Assembly: GCF_008085905.1 (NCBI RefSeq)
Contig: NZ_VSFF01000002.1
Location: 620,001-684,000, forward strand
DNA from: Actinomadura syzygii
GTDB lineage: Bacteria > Actinomycetota > Actinomycetes > Streptosporangiales > Streptosporangiaceae
Reading direction: 5' to 3'
Length of the DNA stretch: 64,000 bases
Position numbers and translations under genes: made by a program. The notes beneath the pieces were generated by a model, which was given only the letters and a program-made list of their open reading frames with translations, was not told the DNA's origin and ran no database searches. Below, one piece after another: positions 36,568 through 45,074 of this stretch (position 1 is the first letter of the stretch; each line of letters opens with the position of its first letter).

Positions 36568-37377
36568 CTACCCGCTTCCGATCGCCTCGATCGAGCTGTT
36601 GACCTGCGATACGAGAGTCCGCCGCAGGTTCGCCGGGAGCCCGTCCGCCTGCTCGATGGCCTCGACGCAGGCGCCGCCCAGCAACCGGTGGACCTCCCCG
36701 GGAGCCTCCTCGGCCAGCGCCTGGGAGACCTGTGCCGAGAGGGCGGTCGCGGGATCGTCGAACGCTTCGTCGGCCACGCAATGGCCGAACCACCAGAACC
36801 CTTTGTCGAGCCGACGAACGCCCAGCAAGAGATTGACGACTTTCGAGAGCCGATAGCGGGCCTGAATCGCACGGCCACGGGCGACGCTCTTGGTCGCTCC
36901 CGCGTACTCCGAGGCCAAGAGCACCGCCATGCGCGTCGCGTGTGCCGCCCGTGTTCCCGGCTCGTGGCTCTCCGCGAGTAGCGCATCGTTGAGCGCGTTG
37001 AACGTCCCATCCGGGTCCCAGCGGAACTCGGTGCCTTCGCGCAGCGGAGTCGGGAAACCGGTCTCGTCCTCGAAGAACAGATCGCAAAGGCCGATCTCGC
37101 TGCTCATGACCGTGTACTTCAGGCCGAACTCCGGAACGAGGGCCGGGTAGGTCACGGCCGTGTGTCCTGGGAGCAGTTCCGTGAGATGGGCAGGCGGCGT
37201 CCGGAACAGCGCGGTGAGTTCTGCGGGCGTTACCAGGAAGAAGAGGTCGACATCGGAATGCTCGTCGGCCGTGCCCCTGCCGTGCGACCCGCCGACCGCG
37301 ATTCCGAGGACCCGTCCCGTCGCGCTCGCAGCACGAATGAACGACGAGAGCCAGTCGGAACCCGCGCTCCTGGTCAC
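36568..37377 (-). CDS. MNT-type nucleotidyltransferase
   Basis: 269 residues. 'GIAVGGSHGRGTADEHSDVDLFFLV' spans the GSxxRG helix and DxD metal site of polymerase-beta-fold nucleotidyltransferases (quoted with its key residues G-S, D-x-D). The second half is helical ('ARYRLSKVVNLLLGVRRLDK', 'GFWWFGHCVADEAFDD') as in aminoglycoside-type and DUF4037-like enzymes. Target unknown: antibiotic, protein or tRNA are all possible. Start GTG 37377 has AGGGA six bases upstream; TTG 37383 is open too. Operon with the ParB-like gene. Confidence 0.75.
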   Translation of the reverse strand: MTRSAGSDWLSSFIRAASATGRVLGIAVGGSHGRGTADEHSDVDLFFLVTPAELTALFRTPPAHLTELLPGHTAVTYPALVPEFGLKYTVMSSEIGLCDLFFEDETGFPTPLREGTEFRWDPDGTFNALNDALLAESHEPGTRAAHATRMAVLLASEYAGATKSVARGRAIQARYRLSKVVNLLLGVRRLDKGFWWFGHCVADEAFDDPATALSAQVSQALAEEAPGEVHRLLGGACVEAIEQADGLPANLRRTLVSQVNSSIEAIGSG

Positions 37378-37449
37378 CAACAATCCCTACCGCGCTAGGT
37401 GACTACGGGTCAATGAGTCCAGTAGACCTCACCCGTGTGCACGGGTGTG

Positions 37450-37477
37450 GGGGCCTCCCGCGGCAACGGGAGGCCCC
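37450..37477. repeat. Perfect 11-bp hairpin in an intergenic region
   Basis: GGGGCCTCCCG (37450-37460) and CGGGAGGCCCC (37467-37477) with loop CGGCAA. A terminator shape, yet no gene ends just before it on either strand, since both flanking genes start here. It may end the transcript of a lost gene or belong to an unannotated small RNA. Confidence 0.5.
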
Positions 37478-37651
37478 TGGTGTCGAGTGGTGCCGCCCGA
37501 GCCATCAGACGGACGCATCGACGTGTCCCCGAGGCACGGGCTTGGTACAGCCGACGTGCCAAGGCGCATCTCAAGGTAAGACGGGGGACGTGTTGTCCGG
37601 CAAGCCCTTCGGTCGCCTGTTGCTCGGACGATCCGGTGCGCGCCCTCGATG

Positions 37652-37779
37652 TGTCAAATGACCTGCGCGAACGGGCTGACCACCTGTTCATTTTCGTTGT
37701 TCTCGGTTCGCTCGCGGCGGGGTTGTTCGCCCTCTGCATGAACGTCTGGCGTGTGTACGGCGAGATCTCCGAACAATGA
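37652..37779 (+). CDS. Possible small membrane peptide
   Basis: 42 residues from GTG 37652: a charged start (VSNDLRERADH) followed by one clean membrane helix (LFIFVVLGSLAAGLFALCM) and a polar tail. The hydrophobic pattern is more regular than expected by chance in this GC-rich DNA, but there is no good ribosome-binding site and the region is otherwise empty. It may be the end of a decayed gene. Confidence 0.25.
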
Positions 37780-38263
37780 AGTCTTGACGGTGTTTCTGAT
37801 GGGGTGGTATCTGGCGCTGGTCGTCCAGACTTCGAACAACGTGTGGAACCCGAATGCTTCCCGAGGCGGAACGACGTCCGCCACGATATGGCGTAGACGG
37901 AACAGGCCGGGCCTTTCGCGGCGGCAACCGCGTGGGTCCCCATCGTGCCTGCGACTCGTCGAGCAACCGCCCGAGCCATCAAACGATTGTTTCGAAAGGC
38001 AGCCGCATCGATGCGCCCTTCCGCTCCCTCGCTTCAGGTCGCCTGTCCGGCGCCGCGAGGACACCGGTCCTTCGTCATGGCGTCGATCGTCGTCGTCGGC
38101 GTCGCTCTTCTGCTGTGGGGGACCCGGCCCGGGCCGGGCGGCCTGCCGCGCGTGGGCCGTGCCGGCCGGAGACGGGGGCGCCATGCGGCGCCTCCGGCAC
38201 GCGCCCGCCTCCCTGTGAATCGCCGGGGACCACGATGGAGTCTCGGCTGACCGGGGGTCGCCG

Positions 38264-39841
38264 ATGCCACGGCCGGAGAATCCTCTCGACCCGGAGACGG
38301 GTCCCATCGCGGCGTTCGCGGTACAACTTCGTCGGCTTCGCGCCGATGCGGACAAACCCAGTTACCGCGTCATGGCCAAGCGGTCCTATTACGGCTATAC
38401 GACGTTGGCCGAGGCCGCTGCCGGGCACAAATTCCCCAGCTGGGAGGTGACGCGCGCCTATGTGATCGCGTGTGACGGGGACCTGGACGAATGGGAACGG
38501 CGGTGGCGTGAGACCTCCGCCCTCCTCAATCGTTCTGGAAATGGCGACGGCGGCGACAGGAACGGGGAGAGATCGCCGCCCGACCCGGCGCCGGTCGGGA
38601 TCACGGCGACCTTGAGCGTCGGGCTCGCTCCGGTCGATCCGACGCGGGCCAGGACGCTGCCCGAGCTGATGGCCATGCTGGACGAGCTCCGCCGCCGGGC
38701 GGGGCTGAGCCTGCGCCAGCTCGTCAGCCGTTCGCGGCAGGACGCGGACGGCTCCGTCCTGGCGCGCACCACCGTGTCCGAGTTCTTTCAGGGGGCGCGG
38801 GCGCCCCGCGCGCGAGACCTGCTGCGAATCGTGGAGTTGTGCGGCGGTACCTCGTCGGACCTCCAGCGCTGGGCCACCGCCTGCGACCGGCTCGTCGACC
38901 CGACCGATGCCTACGGAACGGTGATTCGAGCCTCCCCACCGGCCGAGGGGACCTTCGGTCAACCGGCCGAGCACTATCCGCCCGGCGGGTCGATGGTGCC
39001 GCGTCTCCTCCTCGGCGCACGGCTGCGGGCGCTCCGGGAGGCCCGCGGAATCCTGCCGGAGCACGCGGGCTACGCGATCCGCGCTTCGCACTCGAAGATC
39101 AGCCGGATCGAGCTCGGCCGAGTCCGGTTCAAGGAGCGCGACGTGGCCGACCTGCTCACCTTGTACGGGGTCATCGATCCCTCCGAGCGGGCCCCGCTGC
39201 TGGAACTGGCCAGGCAGACCAACGCCCCGAGTTGGTGGCAGCGGTACGGCGACGTGGTGCCGGGCTGGTACGAGGCGTACCTCGGAATGGAGGAGGCGGC
39301 CTCCTCGCTGCGCACCTACGAACTGCAGTTGGTCCCGAGTCTGCTCCAAACCGGGGACTATGCGCGCGCGGTCATCAGGCTCAGGCACCCCTTCGCCTCC
39401 GAGGAGGAGGTCGAGCGGCGCGTGCAGGTTCGAGCGATCCGGCAGAGGCGCGTCGCCTTCGAGGAGCCCTTCACCGGTGGGGACCGGCCGAAGCTGTGGG
39501 CCGTCCTGGACGAGGCGATCCTGCATCGCCCGTTCCGTGACCGGACGATGATGCGGGCCCAGATCCAGCACTTGATCGAAATGGCCGATTCGCCCGGGGT
39601 CGGCTTGCGGATCCTGCCGCTCGGCGCGGGCGGATATCCCGCGGCCGGTTCCTTCACACTCCTGCGGTTCGACGACCCGGACCTGCCGGAAGTGGTCTAC
39701 CTGGAGCAGATCGCGAGCGCGAACTACCTGGACAGGCCGGACGACGTCGAGCTGTACACGCGCGTCTGGGACGAATGCACCGCCGCGTCCCGCCCCGACA
39801 AGACCACGCAGCTTCTCCGCAGGCTTCTGAGGGACATCTGA
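38264..39841 (+). CDS. Multi-HTH regulator with C-terminal DUF5753 (Scr1-type antitoxin-like)
   Basis: 525 residues. The C-terminal half is a DUF5753-type regulator: helix-turn-helix 'RLRALREARGILPEHAGYA' and 'SHSKISRIELGRVRFKERD', then 'YLGMEEAASSLRTYELQLVP' with 'SLLQTGDYARAVIR', through to the 'EIASANYLDRPDDVELY'-like end. Ahead of it are two more putative Xre-like units, 'LDELRRRAGLSLRQLVSRS' with 'TVSEFFQG', and 'YRVMAKRSYYGYTTLAEAAA' with 'FPSWEVTRAYVIACDG'. Ordinary family members are about 280 residues and are followed by a DUF397 gene; here neither holds. Probably controls its own or nearby genes. Confidence 0.85.
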   Translation: MPRPENPLDPETGPIAAFAVQLRRLRADADKPSYRVMAKRSYYGYTTLAEAAAGHKFPSWEVTRAYVIACDGDLDEWERRWRETSALLNRSGNGDGGDRNGERSPPDPAPVGITATLSVGLAPVDPTRARTLPELMAMLDELRRRAGLSLRQLVSRSRQDADGSVLARTTVSEFFQGARAPRARDLLRIVELCGGTSSDLQRWATACDRLVDPTDAYGTVIRASPPAEGTFGQPAEHYPPGGSMVPRLLLGARLRALREARGILPEHAGYAIRASHSKISRIELGRVRFKERDVADLLTLYGVIDPSERAPLLELARQTNAPSWWQRYGDVVPGWYEAYLGMEEAASSLRTYELQLVPSLLQTGDYARAVIRLRHPFASEEEVERRVQVRAIRQRRVAFEEPFTGGDRPKLWAVLDEAILHRPFRDRTMMRAQIQHLIEMADSPGVGLRILPLGAGGYPAAGSFTLLRFDDPDLPEVVYLEQIASANYLDRPDDVELYTRVWDECTAASRPDKTTQLLRRLLRDI

Positions 39842-39842
39842 C

Positions 39843-40325
39843 GTGAAGGCCGTGACGCGGGGTAGCGGTCGGGATATGCGGACACTTGTCAACGGGCTCA
39901 TCGCCGGGGCGGTCGGGACCAGTGCGCTCAACGCCGTCACCTATCTCGACATGCTCGTACGGGCGCGGGGAGCCAGCAGTACGCCGAACGACGCCGTGCA
40001 GAAGATGGCGGACGACGTCCACGTCAACCTGGGGGAGGGCGAGCGGGCCGACAACCGGAAGGAGGCGGTCGGGGCGCTGCTCGGGTTCGGGACGGGCGCC
40101 GGGGCGGGCCTCTGCTACGCGGCCGCCGCCCGCGAACGGCCGGTGCCGTGGCCGGTCGGGGCGCTGGCGCTCGGGACGCTGGCCATGCTCGGCTCGAACG
40201 TGCCGCTCGCCGCGCTGGGCGTGACGGATCCGCGGGAGTGGTCGCTGTCGGGCTGGGTGTCCGACATCGTGCCGCACCTGGTGTTCGGGGCCGCCGCCTA
40301 CGCCGCCTACGAGCGCCTGAACTGA
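39843..40325 (+). CDS. Small membrane protein of unknown function
   Basis: 160 residues, GTG start one base after the regulator stop, so co-transcribed. Hydrophobic segments near residues 13-33, 75-97 (GALLGFGTGAGAGLCYAAAA), 103-123 and 140-155. Between the first two is a soluble loop with 'DDVHVNLGEGERADNRKEA'. No recognised motif; similar small proteins are scattered through actinomycetes. Perhaps the target of the adjoining regulator. Confidence 0.7.
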   Translation: MKAVTRGSGRDMRTLVNGLIAGAVGTSALNAVTYLDMLVRARGASSTPNDAVQKMADDVHVNLGEGERADNRKEAVGALLGFGTGAGAGLCYAAAARERPVPWPVGALALGTLAMLGSNVPLAALGVTDPREWSLSGWVSDIVPHLVFGAAAYAAYERLN

Positions 40326-40425
40326 CCACGAGATCCTGACCATGAGGTCCTAGGACGATGGGACGTGCCGGTCTCGTCCCACCGCCCGACGCGGGGACGC
40401 GCCCGCGGACGGCAGCCTGAACGGT

Positions 40426-41829
40426 ATGACCGCGACCCATGACCCCCAAGTCGACGAAAAACCGGCAGAGCTCTCCACGACACCCGGCTGGGCGGCGCTG
40501 TTGGCCGCGTCGATCGGGCAGTTCCTCGTCGTCCTGGACATCTCCGTCGTGAACGTCGCGCTCCCCGAAATGCGCACCGGGCTCGGGCTCGGCGCGTCCG
40601 GCCTCCAGTGGGTCGTCAACGCCTATTCGCTGACGTTCGCCGGGTTCCTGCTGCTCGGCGGCCGCGCCGCCGACCTGTTCGGCCGCAAGCGCGTGTTCGT
40701 CGCGGGGCTCGGCCTGTTCACCGCCGCGAGCCTCGCGGGCGGCTTCGCGCAGGACCCGGCGATGATCATCGGTGCCCGCGCCGTGCAGGGGCTCGGCGCC
40801 GCGATCCTCGCCCCGGTCACCCTCTCGCTGATCACCGCCACGTTCCCGGACGGCCCGGCCCGCACCCGCGCGATCGCCATGTGGACGGCCGTCGGCACCG
40901 CCGGGGGCGCGACCGGCGGGCTCGTCGGCGGGCTGCTCACCGACTACCTGAGCTGGCGCTGGGTGTTCCTGATCAACGTGCCGATCGGGGTGGCCGTCGC
41001 GGTCGTCGCGGTCCGGTGGCTGCGCGGCGAGCGCGGTCCGGCCGGGCGGCAGCGCCTCGACCTGCCGGGCGCGGTGCTCGTCACGGCGGGCGTCGTCCTG
41101 CTCGCGTACGGGATCGGCGAGACCGGCGACCACGGCTGGACGTCCCTGATCTGGCTCGGCGCGGGGCTCGTCCTGCTCGCCGGGTTCGTCGCCGTCGAGT
41201 CGCGGACGGCGCAGCCGCTCGTCCGGCTCGGGCTGTTCCGGCTGCGGAGCGTCGCGGTCGGGAACCTCGCCACGGTCGTCTCGATGATGGCGGGCTTCGC
41301 GCTGTGGTACTTCCTGTCGCTGTACATGCAGAACGTGCTGGAGTACAGCGCCGTCCGCACCGGCCTGTCGTTCCTGCCGCACACCGCGGGCATCATCGTC
41401 GGCTCCAGGCTGGCGCCGCCGCTGATGGCCCGCATGGACGCGCGGCTCCTGGCCGGTGCGGGCGGGCTGCTCGCCGCCGTCGGGTTCGCGTGGCAGAGCG
41501 CCGTGCTGGACGCCGACGGCACCTTCCTCGGCTCGATCCTCGGCCCGGGCGCGACGATGGCCGTGGGCTTCGGGCTGCTGATGACACCGCTGGTGGAGGC
41601 GTCGACAGCGGGCGCGCCGCGGTCCCAGGCCGGTGCGGTGGCGGGCGTGGTCAACACGTCCCGCACCATCGGGGGCGCCATCGGCCTCACCGTTCTCGGC
41701 ACTGCCGCGGCGCGCTCCGGCGCCGACCTCGTGGACGGCTACGCGACCGCTTTCGTCGTCGCCGCAGTCATCACCGCCGTGGGCACGGCCCTCGTCGCGT
41801 TCCTGCCCCGGCCGGAGAACCGGGCCTGA
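40426..41829 (+). CDS. MFS drug exporter, DHA2 family (EmrB/QacA-like)
   Basis: 467 residues with about 14 membrane segments. Family signatures: 'FLVVLDISVVNVALPEM' in helix 1, 'LQWVVNAYSLTFAGFLLLGG' in helix 2, 'GRAADLFGRKRVF' in the 2-3 loop, 'GARAVQGLGAAILAPVTLSL' in helix 4 and 'WRWVFLINVPIGV'. It should use the proton gradient to expel hydrophobic compounds; substrates cannot be told. No dedicated TetR regulator is adjacent. Ends just before two hairpins shared with the convergent protease gene. Confidence 0.92.
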   Translation: MTATHDPQVDEKPAELSTTPGWAALLAASIGQFLVVLDISVVNVALPEMRTGLGLGASGLQWVVNAYSLTFAGFLLLGGRAADLFGRKRVFVAGLGLFTAASLAGGFAQDPAMIIGARAVQGLGAAILAPVTLSLITATFPDGPARTRAIAMWTAVGTAGGATGGLVGGLLTDYLSWRWVFLINVPIGVAVAVVAVRWLRGERGPAGRQRLDLPGAVLVTAGVVLLAYGIGETGDHGWTSLIWLGAGLVLLAGFVAVESRTAQPLVRLGLFRLRSVAVGNLATVVSMMAGFALWYFLSLYMQNVLEYSAVRTGLSFLPHTAGIIVGSRLAPPLMARMDARLLAGAGGLLAAVGFAWQSAVLDADGTFLGSILGPGATMAVGFGLLMTPLVEASTAGAPRSQAGAVAGVVNTSRTIGGAIGLTVLGTAAARSGADLVDGYATAFVVAAVITAVGTALVAFLPRPENRA

Positions 41830-41920
41830 GGGCGCCCGCCGGAAGGTTCGGGCGCCCCCAGGCCAGGGGCTCGGGGGTGGTGGTGCCCTCCGCCGGGCAC
41901 CGCGCTCCGGCGGAGGGCAC
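41830..41920. terminator. Two-hairpin bidirectional terminator
   Basis: A 9-bp stem (41830-41838 with 41849-41857) is followed by a perfect 14-bp stem (41883-41896 with 41907-41920, 10-base loop). They lie between the convergent exporter and protease genes and can stop both transcripts. Confidence 0.7.
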
Positions 41921-41940
41921 GTTCTGGAGGGGACGGACGG

Positions 41941-42681
41941 TCAGCGCTCGGCCGGCGTCCCGCCGATGATCTTGAGGATCTGGTCGCGGTACGCGGTGAC
42001 GTCGTTGTAGATCGACGGCCCCTGCGCGCAGACCTGGTCGCCCCGGCTCGTCGCGCCGATGAGCTGCCAGGAACCGGGCCCGCCGGTCACGGCCGGGCCG
42101 CCGGAGTCGCCGTAGCAGGCGCCCTTGCCGTTGCCGCCGCCGATGCAGAGCTCGGTCGCCCCTTCGATCTCCTTGCACTTCGCGTCGTCGATGATGCTGG
42201 TGTCGAGCTGCTGGAGCTGGACGGGCGGCTGCCCGCAGCCCGGCTGCGGGCAGGTCTGCCCCCAGCCGATGAGGCGGGTCGCCGAGCCGACCGGGGCGCT
42301 GCTCGCGATCGGGATCGGCTTCTGCGTCGACGGCAGCGTCAGCTTGAGCAGCGCGAGGTCACCGCCCACGACCTGGCGGCTGAGGACGGGGCGCACCTCG
42401 CCGCCGGAGTTCCAGTTCTGGGTGCCGACGCGGACCTGTTCGGGCTGGCCGCAGTGCTCGGCGGTCACGACCCAGCTCGGCGCGACGAGGGAGCCGCCGC
42501 AGCCGTGCTGCCCGCCTTCTTGCAGGGACGCCATGAACGAGTAGGTCTCGGTCGCGGGCACGCCGCCCACGATGTTCGCCCTCGGGGGCGGCGGCGGCTC
42601 GGCGCCCGCCGCCGCGACCGACGTACCGGACAGTGTCAGGACCGCGATCGGTGCCACGGCCCACAGTCTGCGCTTCCTCAT
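41941..42681 (-). CDS. Secreted trypsin-like serine protease (S1 family)
   Basis: 246 residues. A Sec signal peptide (MRKRRLWAVAPIAVLTLSG, cleavage near AAAGA) and a short proline-rich pro-segment end at 'RANIVGG', the typical zymogen activation site. The catalytic triad is complete: His76 in 'VVTAEHC', Asp108 in 'VGGDLALLKL' and Ser193 in 'CYGDSGGP'. Cysteine pairs fit the chymotrypsin fold. Acts outside the cell. The gene is monocistronic, with its promoter in the 370-base region upstream. Confidence 0.95.
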   Translation of the reverse strand: MRKRRLWAVAPIAVLTLSGTSVAAAGAEPPPPPRANIVGGVPATETYSFMASLQEGGQHGCGGSLVAPSWVVTAEHCGQPEQVRVGTQNWNSGGEVRPVLSRQVVGGDLALLKLTLPSTQKPIPIASSAPVGSATRLIGWGQTCPQPGCGQPPVQLQQLDTSIIDDAKCKEIEGATELCIGGGNGKGACYGDSGGPAVTGGPGSWQLIGATSRGDQVCAQGPSIYNDVTAYRDQILKIIGGTPAER

Positions 42682-43051
42682 GAGCGGGGGTTCCTTTCAC
42701 AGGAGTGCGGAACGAAGAAACGTGCTGACCGCCTGGCCCTGTCGGTCGGTCCCCGGCCGGCGTCACGGAAGCGGCGCGGCGCCGGCCGGTGATTCGACTA
42801 TTGACCACCCACCCGCGATTGGCGAACGGCCGCTTCGACGGCGGAACCCCTTTTAGAAGGCGTTCTACGCAGGCGGCCGTGGCCACCTGCGAACCTTCTA
42901 CGCGCACCCCGTGGAACTGAACGGGAGGCTACTTTTTCAACCCGGCTCGTAACCTGTGAAAAGCGCTGCGCGGCCCTGGCCGGCGCGGTGATCCGGTCGC
43001 GCCAACCCGCATTGGGACGGGGTACGCGCCCGCTCCCCGGGAGAAGGTCGA
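42682..43051. promoter_or_regulatory. Divergent intergenic region with a nested inverted repeat
   Basis: 370 bases between the divergent protease and cyclase-fold/TPR genes; no gene seen. TAGAAGG (42854-42860) and CCTTCTA (42894-42900) enclose CGCAGG (42868-42873) and CCTGCG (42886-42891), and TAGAAGGCGTTCTA is itself nearly palindromic. This is a likely operator cluster or a structured leader. Confidence 0.45.
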
Positions 43052-44149
43052 GTGACGACGGGGTGGCGGGCGGCTCGACGGCTGGAGGACGGGTTGGGCG
43101 TGGGCGCGCAGATCACCTGTGTCGGATTCCGGGTCGGCGGATGGGAGCGGCTGGGCACGCCCGACCGGATACGTGCGCGCGTCGACCTGGTCGAACGCGT
43201 GCGGCGGCTCCGCGGCTTCGCCGGGGGCGCGAAGGTCGACGCGCTGCTCGCCGCGGGCGAGTTCCTCGTGTTCGTGCTCCGCGCGGAGCCCGCCGACACG
43301 ACCGTGGCGCTGGTGGACGCCCTGCGCCGGCACGGCGCCGGGCGGGAGGGCACGCGCGTCGGCGTCACGGGCGGCTCGGCGGGTCCGGCGTCGGGCGCGG
43401 AGGCCGTCGCCGAGACCGTCCGGCTGCTCGGCCGGGGCCGCGGGTTCGGCGGCGAGGCGCCGTTCTACGTCCTGCTGGGCGACCTGCTGCACTGGCATGT
43501 GCGGAGCGCGTCGTCGCTGCCGCGCTTCCAGCGGGTCAGGGGCGAGGCGTTCGGCCCGGACTGGTGGGTGTGGCCGAGGCCCGGCGGCGTCCCGGTGTCG
43601 CCCGCGCGGCGCGAGCCGCCGGCGGCGGCGCGGCCCGCCAGGGCGCTGGTGCGGGACGGCGACCACGCCGCGGCGGCCGAGCGGCTGCGCGGCGTGCTGC
43701 GCGTCCGGCCCGGCGCGGAGCCGCTGCTCGCGCTCGGGGAGTGCCACCTCGTGCTCGGCGAGCGGCGGGCCGCGGTCGAGACGTGGCGGTACCTGCTGCG
43801 GCGGTATCCGCTGACACTGGCCGCCTACCCGCTGATGGACCTCGTCGAGCCGGACGACGTCGCCCGCGGCTACCTCGCGGAGGGGCTGCGCGTCGTCCGG
43901 GCGAGCCCCGGCCTCGCGGCGGAGCCGGACCGGTTCGAGCACGGCCTGCTGCTCGCCCTCGCGGCCCGCGCCTACCGGCGAGGGGAGCAGCGGGCGGGCG
44001 ACCGGCTGGTGAACGAGGCCGCCGACGTCCACCCCGGGGGCGGCGCGCCGCTGCGGGTGCTCGCCGTCGAGGCGCTCCGGCGCGGGGACCGCGCGGGGGC
44101 CCGGCGGCTGCTGGCCGCCGCGCTCGCACGGCAGCCGGAGGAGACGTAG
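43052..44149 (+). CDS. Degenerate cyclase-fold protein with TPR-like C-terminus
   Basis: 365 residues, GTG start. The first 190 residues follow the layout of the cyclase-fold proteins at 45075 and 59129 ('GAQITCVGFRVGGWERLG', 'LAAGEFLVFVLRAE', 'GDLLHWHVRSASSLPRFQRV') but the metal-binding Asp of the first strand and the GDG turn are both gone, so catalysis is excluded. The second half has TPR-like helix pairs ('ALVRDGDHAAAAERLRGVLR', 'LLALGECHLVLGERRAAVET'). Closest in design to the protein at 45075, with the Crp/Fnr gene between them. A regulatory or scaffold role is likely. Confidence 0.65.
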   Translation: MTTGWRAARRLEDGLGVGAQITCVGFRVGGWERLGTPDRIRARVDLVERVRRLRGFAGGAKVDALLAAGEFLVFVLRAEPADTTVALVDALRRHGAGREGTRVGVTGGSAGPASGAEAVAETVRLLGRGRGFGGEAPFYVLLGDLLHWHVRSASSLPRFQRVRGEAFGPDWWVWPRPGGVPVSPARREPPAAARPARALVRDGDHAAAAERLRGVLRVRPGAEPLLALGECHLVLGERRAAVETWRYLLRRYPLTLAAYPLMDLVEPDDVARGYLAEGLRVVRASPGLAAEPDRFEHGLLLALAARAYRRGEQRAGDRLVNEAADVHPGGGAPLRVLAVEALRRGDRAGARRLLAAALARQPEET

Positions 44150-44271
44150 ATATGTGGCATGTGACCCTAATCAGTGGTGCACAACCTGACATACTTGGTC
44201 CCCGTTCGGGCGGCGTCCGATCCGGGAGCGGGTCGGCGCGGCGAGACGCGCGTGCGCTGAGGAGACGTCCG

Positions 44272-44970
44272 ATGACGAGCTCCGGTTGGAACGAACGCTC
44301 CTTCCTGGGACGGCTGACACCCCCCGCCCGGCAGGCCGTGCTGGGGCTCGGACGGACGCGCACCCTCCAGCCGGGCGATCCGCTGATGCGGCAGGGCGAA
44401 CCGGGGACGTCGGTGTCCCTGCTGCTCGCCGGCCGGGTCAGCGTGACCAGGATCGTGGAGAACGGGTCCCCGTCGCTGCTCGGCATCCGGCACCCGGGCG
44501 ACCTGGTCGGCGAGATGGCGGTGATCAGCCAGGGGGTCCGCGCCGCCACCGTCACCGCCCTCGACCGGTGCGTCGTCTCCGTCCTCCCGGCGCGGGCGTT
44601 CATGAAGTGCCTCACCGACGTGCCGGAGGCGATGCTCGCGCTCAGCCGGATGACCGGCGACCGGCTCACCCAGGCCAACACCTACCGCGCCGACGCGGCC
44701 GGGTACGAGGTCGAGGTCAGGCTGGCGCGGGCCCTGCTGTACCAGGCGGAGCAGTCGGCGGACCGGGAGTCGGGCCGTCCCGTCATCAAGCTCAGGCAGA
44801 AGCAGCTCGCGATGCTCATCGGCGCGCAGGAGGGCACGGTGCAGAAGGCGCTCAACGGCCCGGCGCTGCGCGACGTCGTCGACTGCGGCCGCGGCCGGAT
44901 CGTGCTGCGCGACGTCGGCGGCCTGGCGAGGCTCGCCGAGATGGACCCGCCGCCCGAGCTCCGGACCTGA
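44272..44970 (+). CDS. Crp/Fnr-family transcription regulator
   Basis: 232 residues, ATG at 44272 with GAGGAG eight bases upstream. The N-terminal cyclic-nucleotide-binding barrel (about 12-125) has 'LQPGDPLMRQGEPGTSVSLL' and the phosphate-cassette-like 'GEMAVISQGVRAATVTALD' with the conserved GE and R. A dimer helix and a winged helix follow ('KLRQKQLAMLIGAQEGTVQK'). It should bind DNA in response to a small ligand, possibly a cyclic nucleotide. Lying between two cyclase-fold genes, it is the natural candidate to read their signal, if they make one. Confidence 0.92.
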   Translation: MTSSGWNERSFLGRLTPPARQAVLGLGRTRTLQPGDPLMRQGEPGTSVSLLLAGRVSVTRIVENGSPSLLGIRHPGDLVGEMAVISQGVRAATVTALDRCVVSVLPARAFMKCLTDVPEAMLALSRMTGDRLTQANTYRADAAGYEVEVRLARALLYQAEQSADRESGRPVIKLRQKQLAMLIGAQEGTVQKALNGPALRDVVDCGRGRIVLRDVGGLARLAEMDPPPELRT

Positions 44971-45074
44971 AGGGGGAGCGCGGGACCGCCGAATTCCTCC
45001 TTGCCCGTACTGGTGCGGGTTGTGCCGTCCGATAGGTGGCCAGACTTCTGCCAACGCCCGAGAAGGGGGACGGC

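Larger units (their letters stand above)
37378..38263. other. Mostly non-coding 0.9-kb region
   Basis: Between the nucleotidyltransferase and the multi-HTH regulator. Apart from one hairpin (37450-37477) and one small membrane-peptide frame (37652-37779), I see no gene; other open frames have poor codon structure. GCCCGAGCCATCA occurs twice (near 37496 and 37967), in similar surroundings, a hint of duplicated or decayed sequence. Confidence 0.45.

Noticed and set aside
37410..37982. A minus-strand frame of 190 codons in the spacer
   Set aside because: Arginine/serine/threonine-rich with no secondary-structure pattern and no ribosome-binding site.
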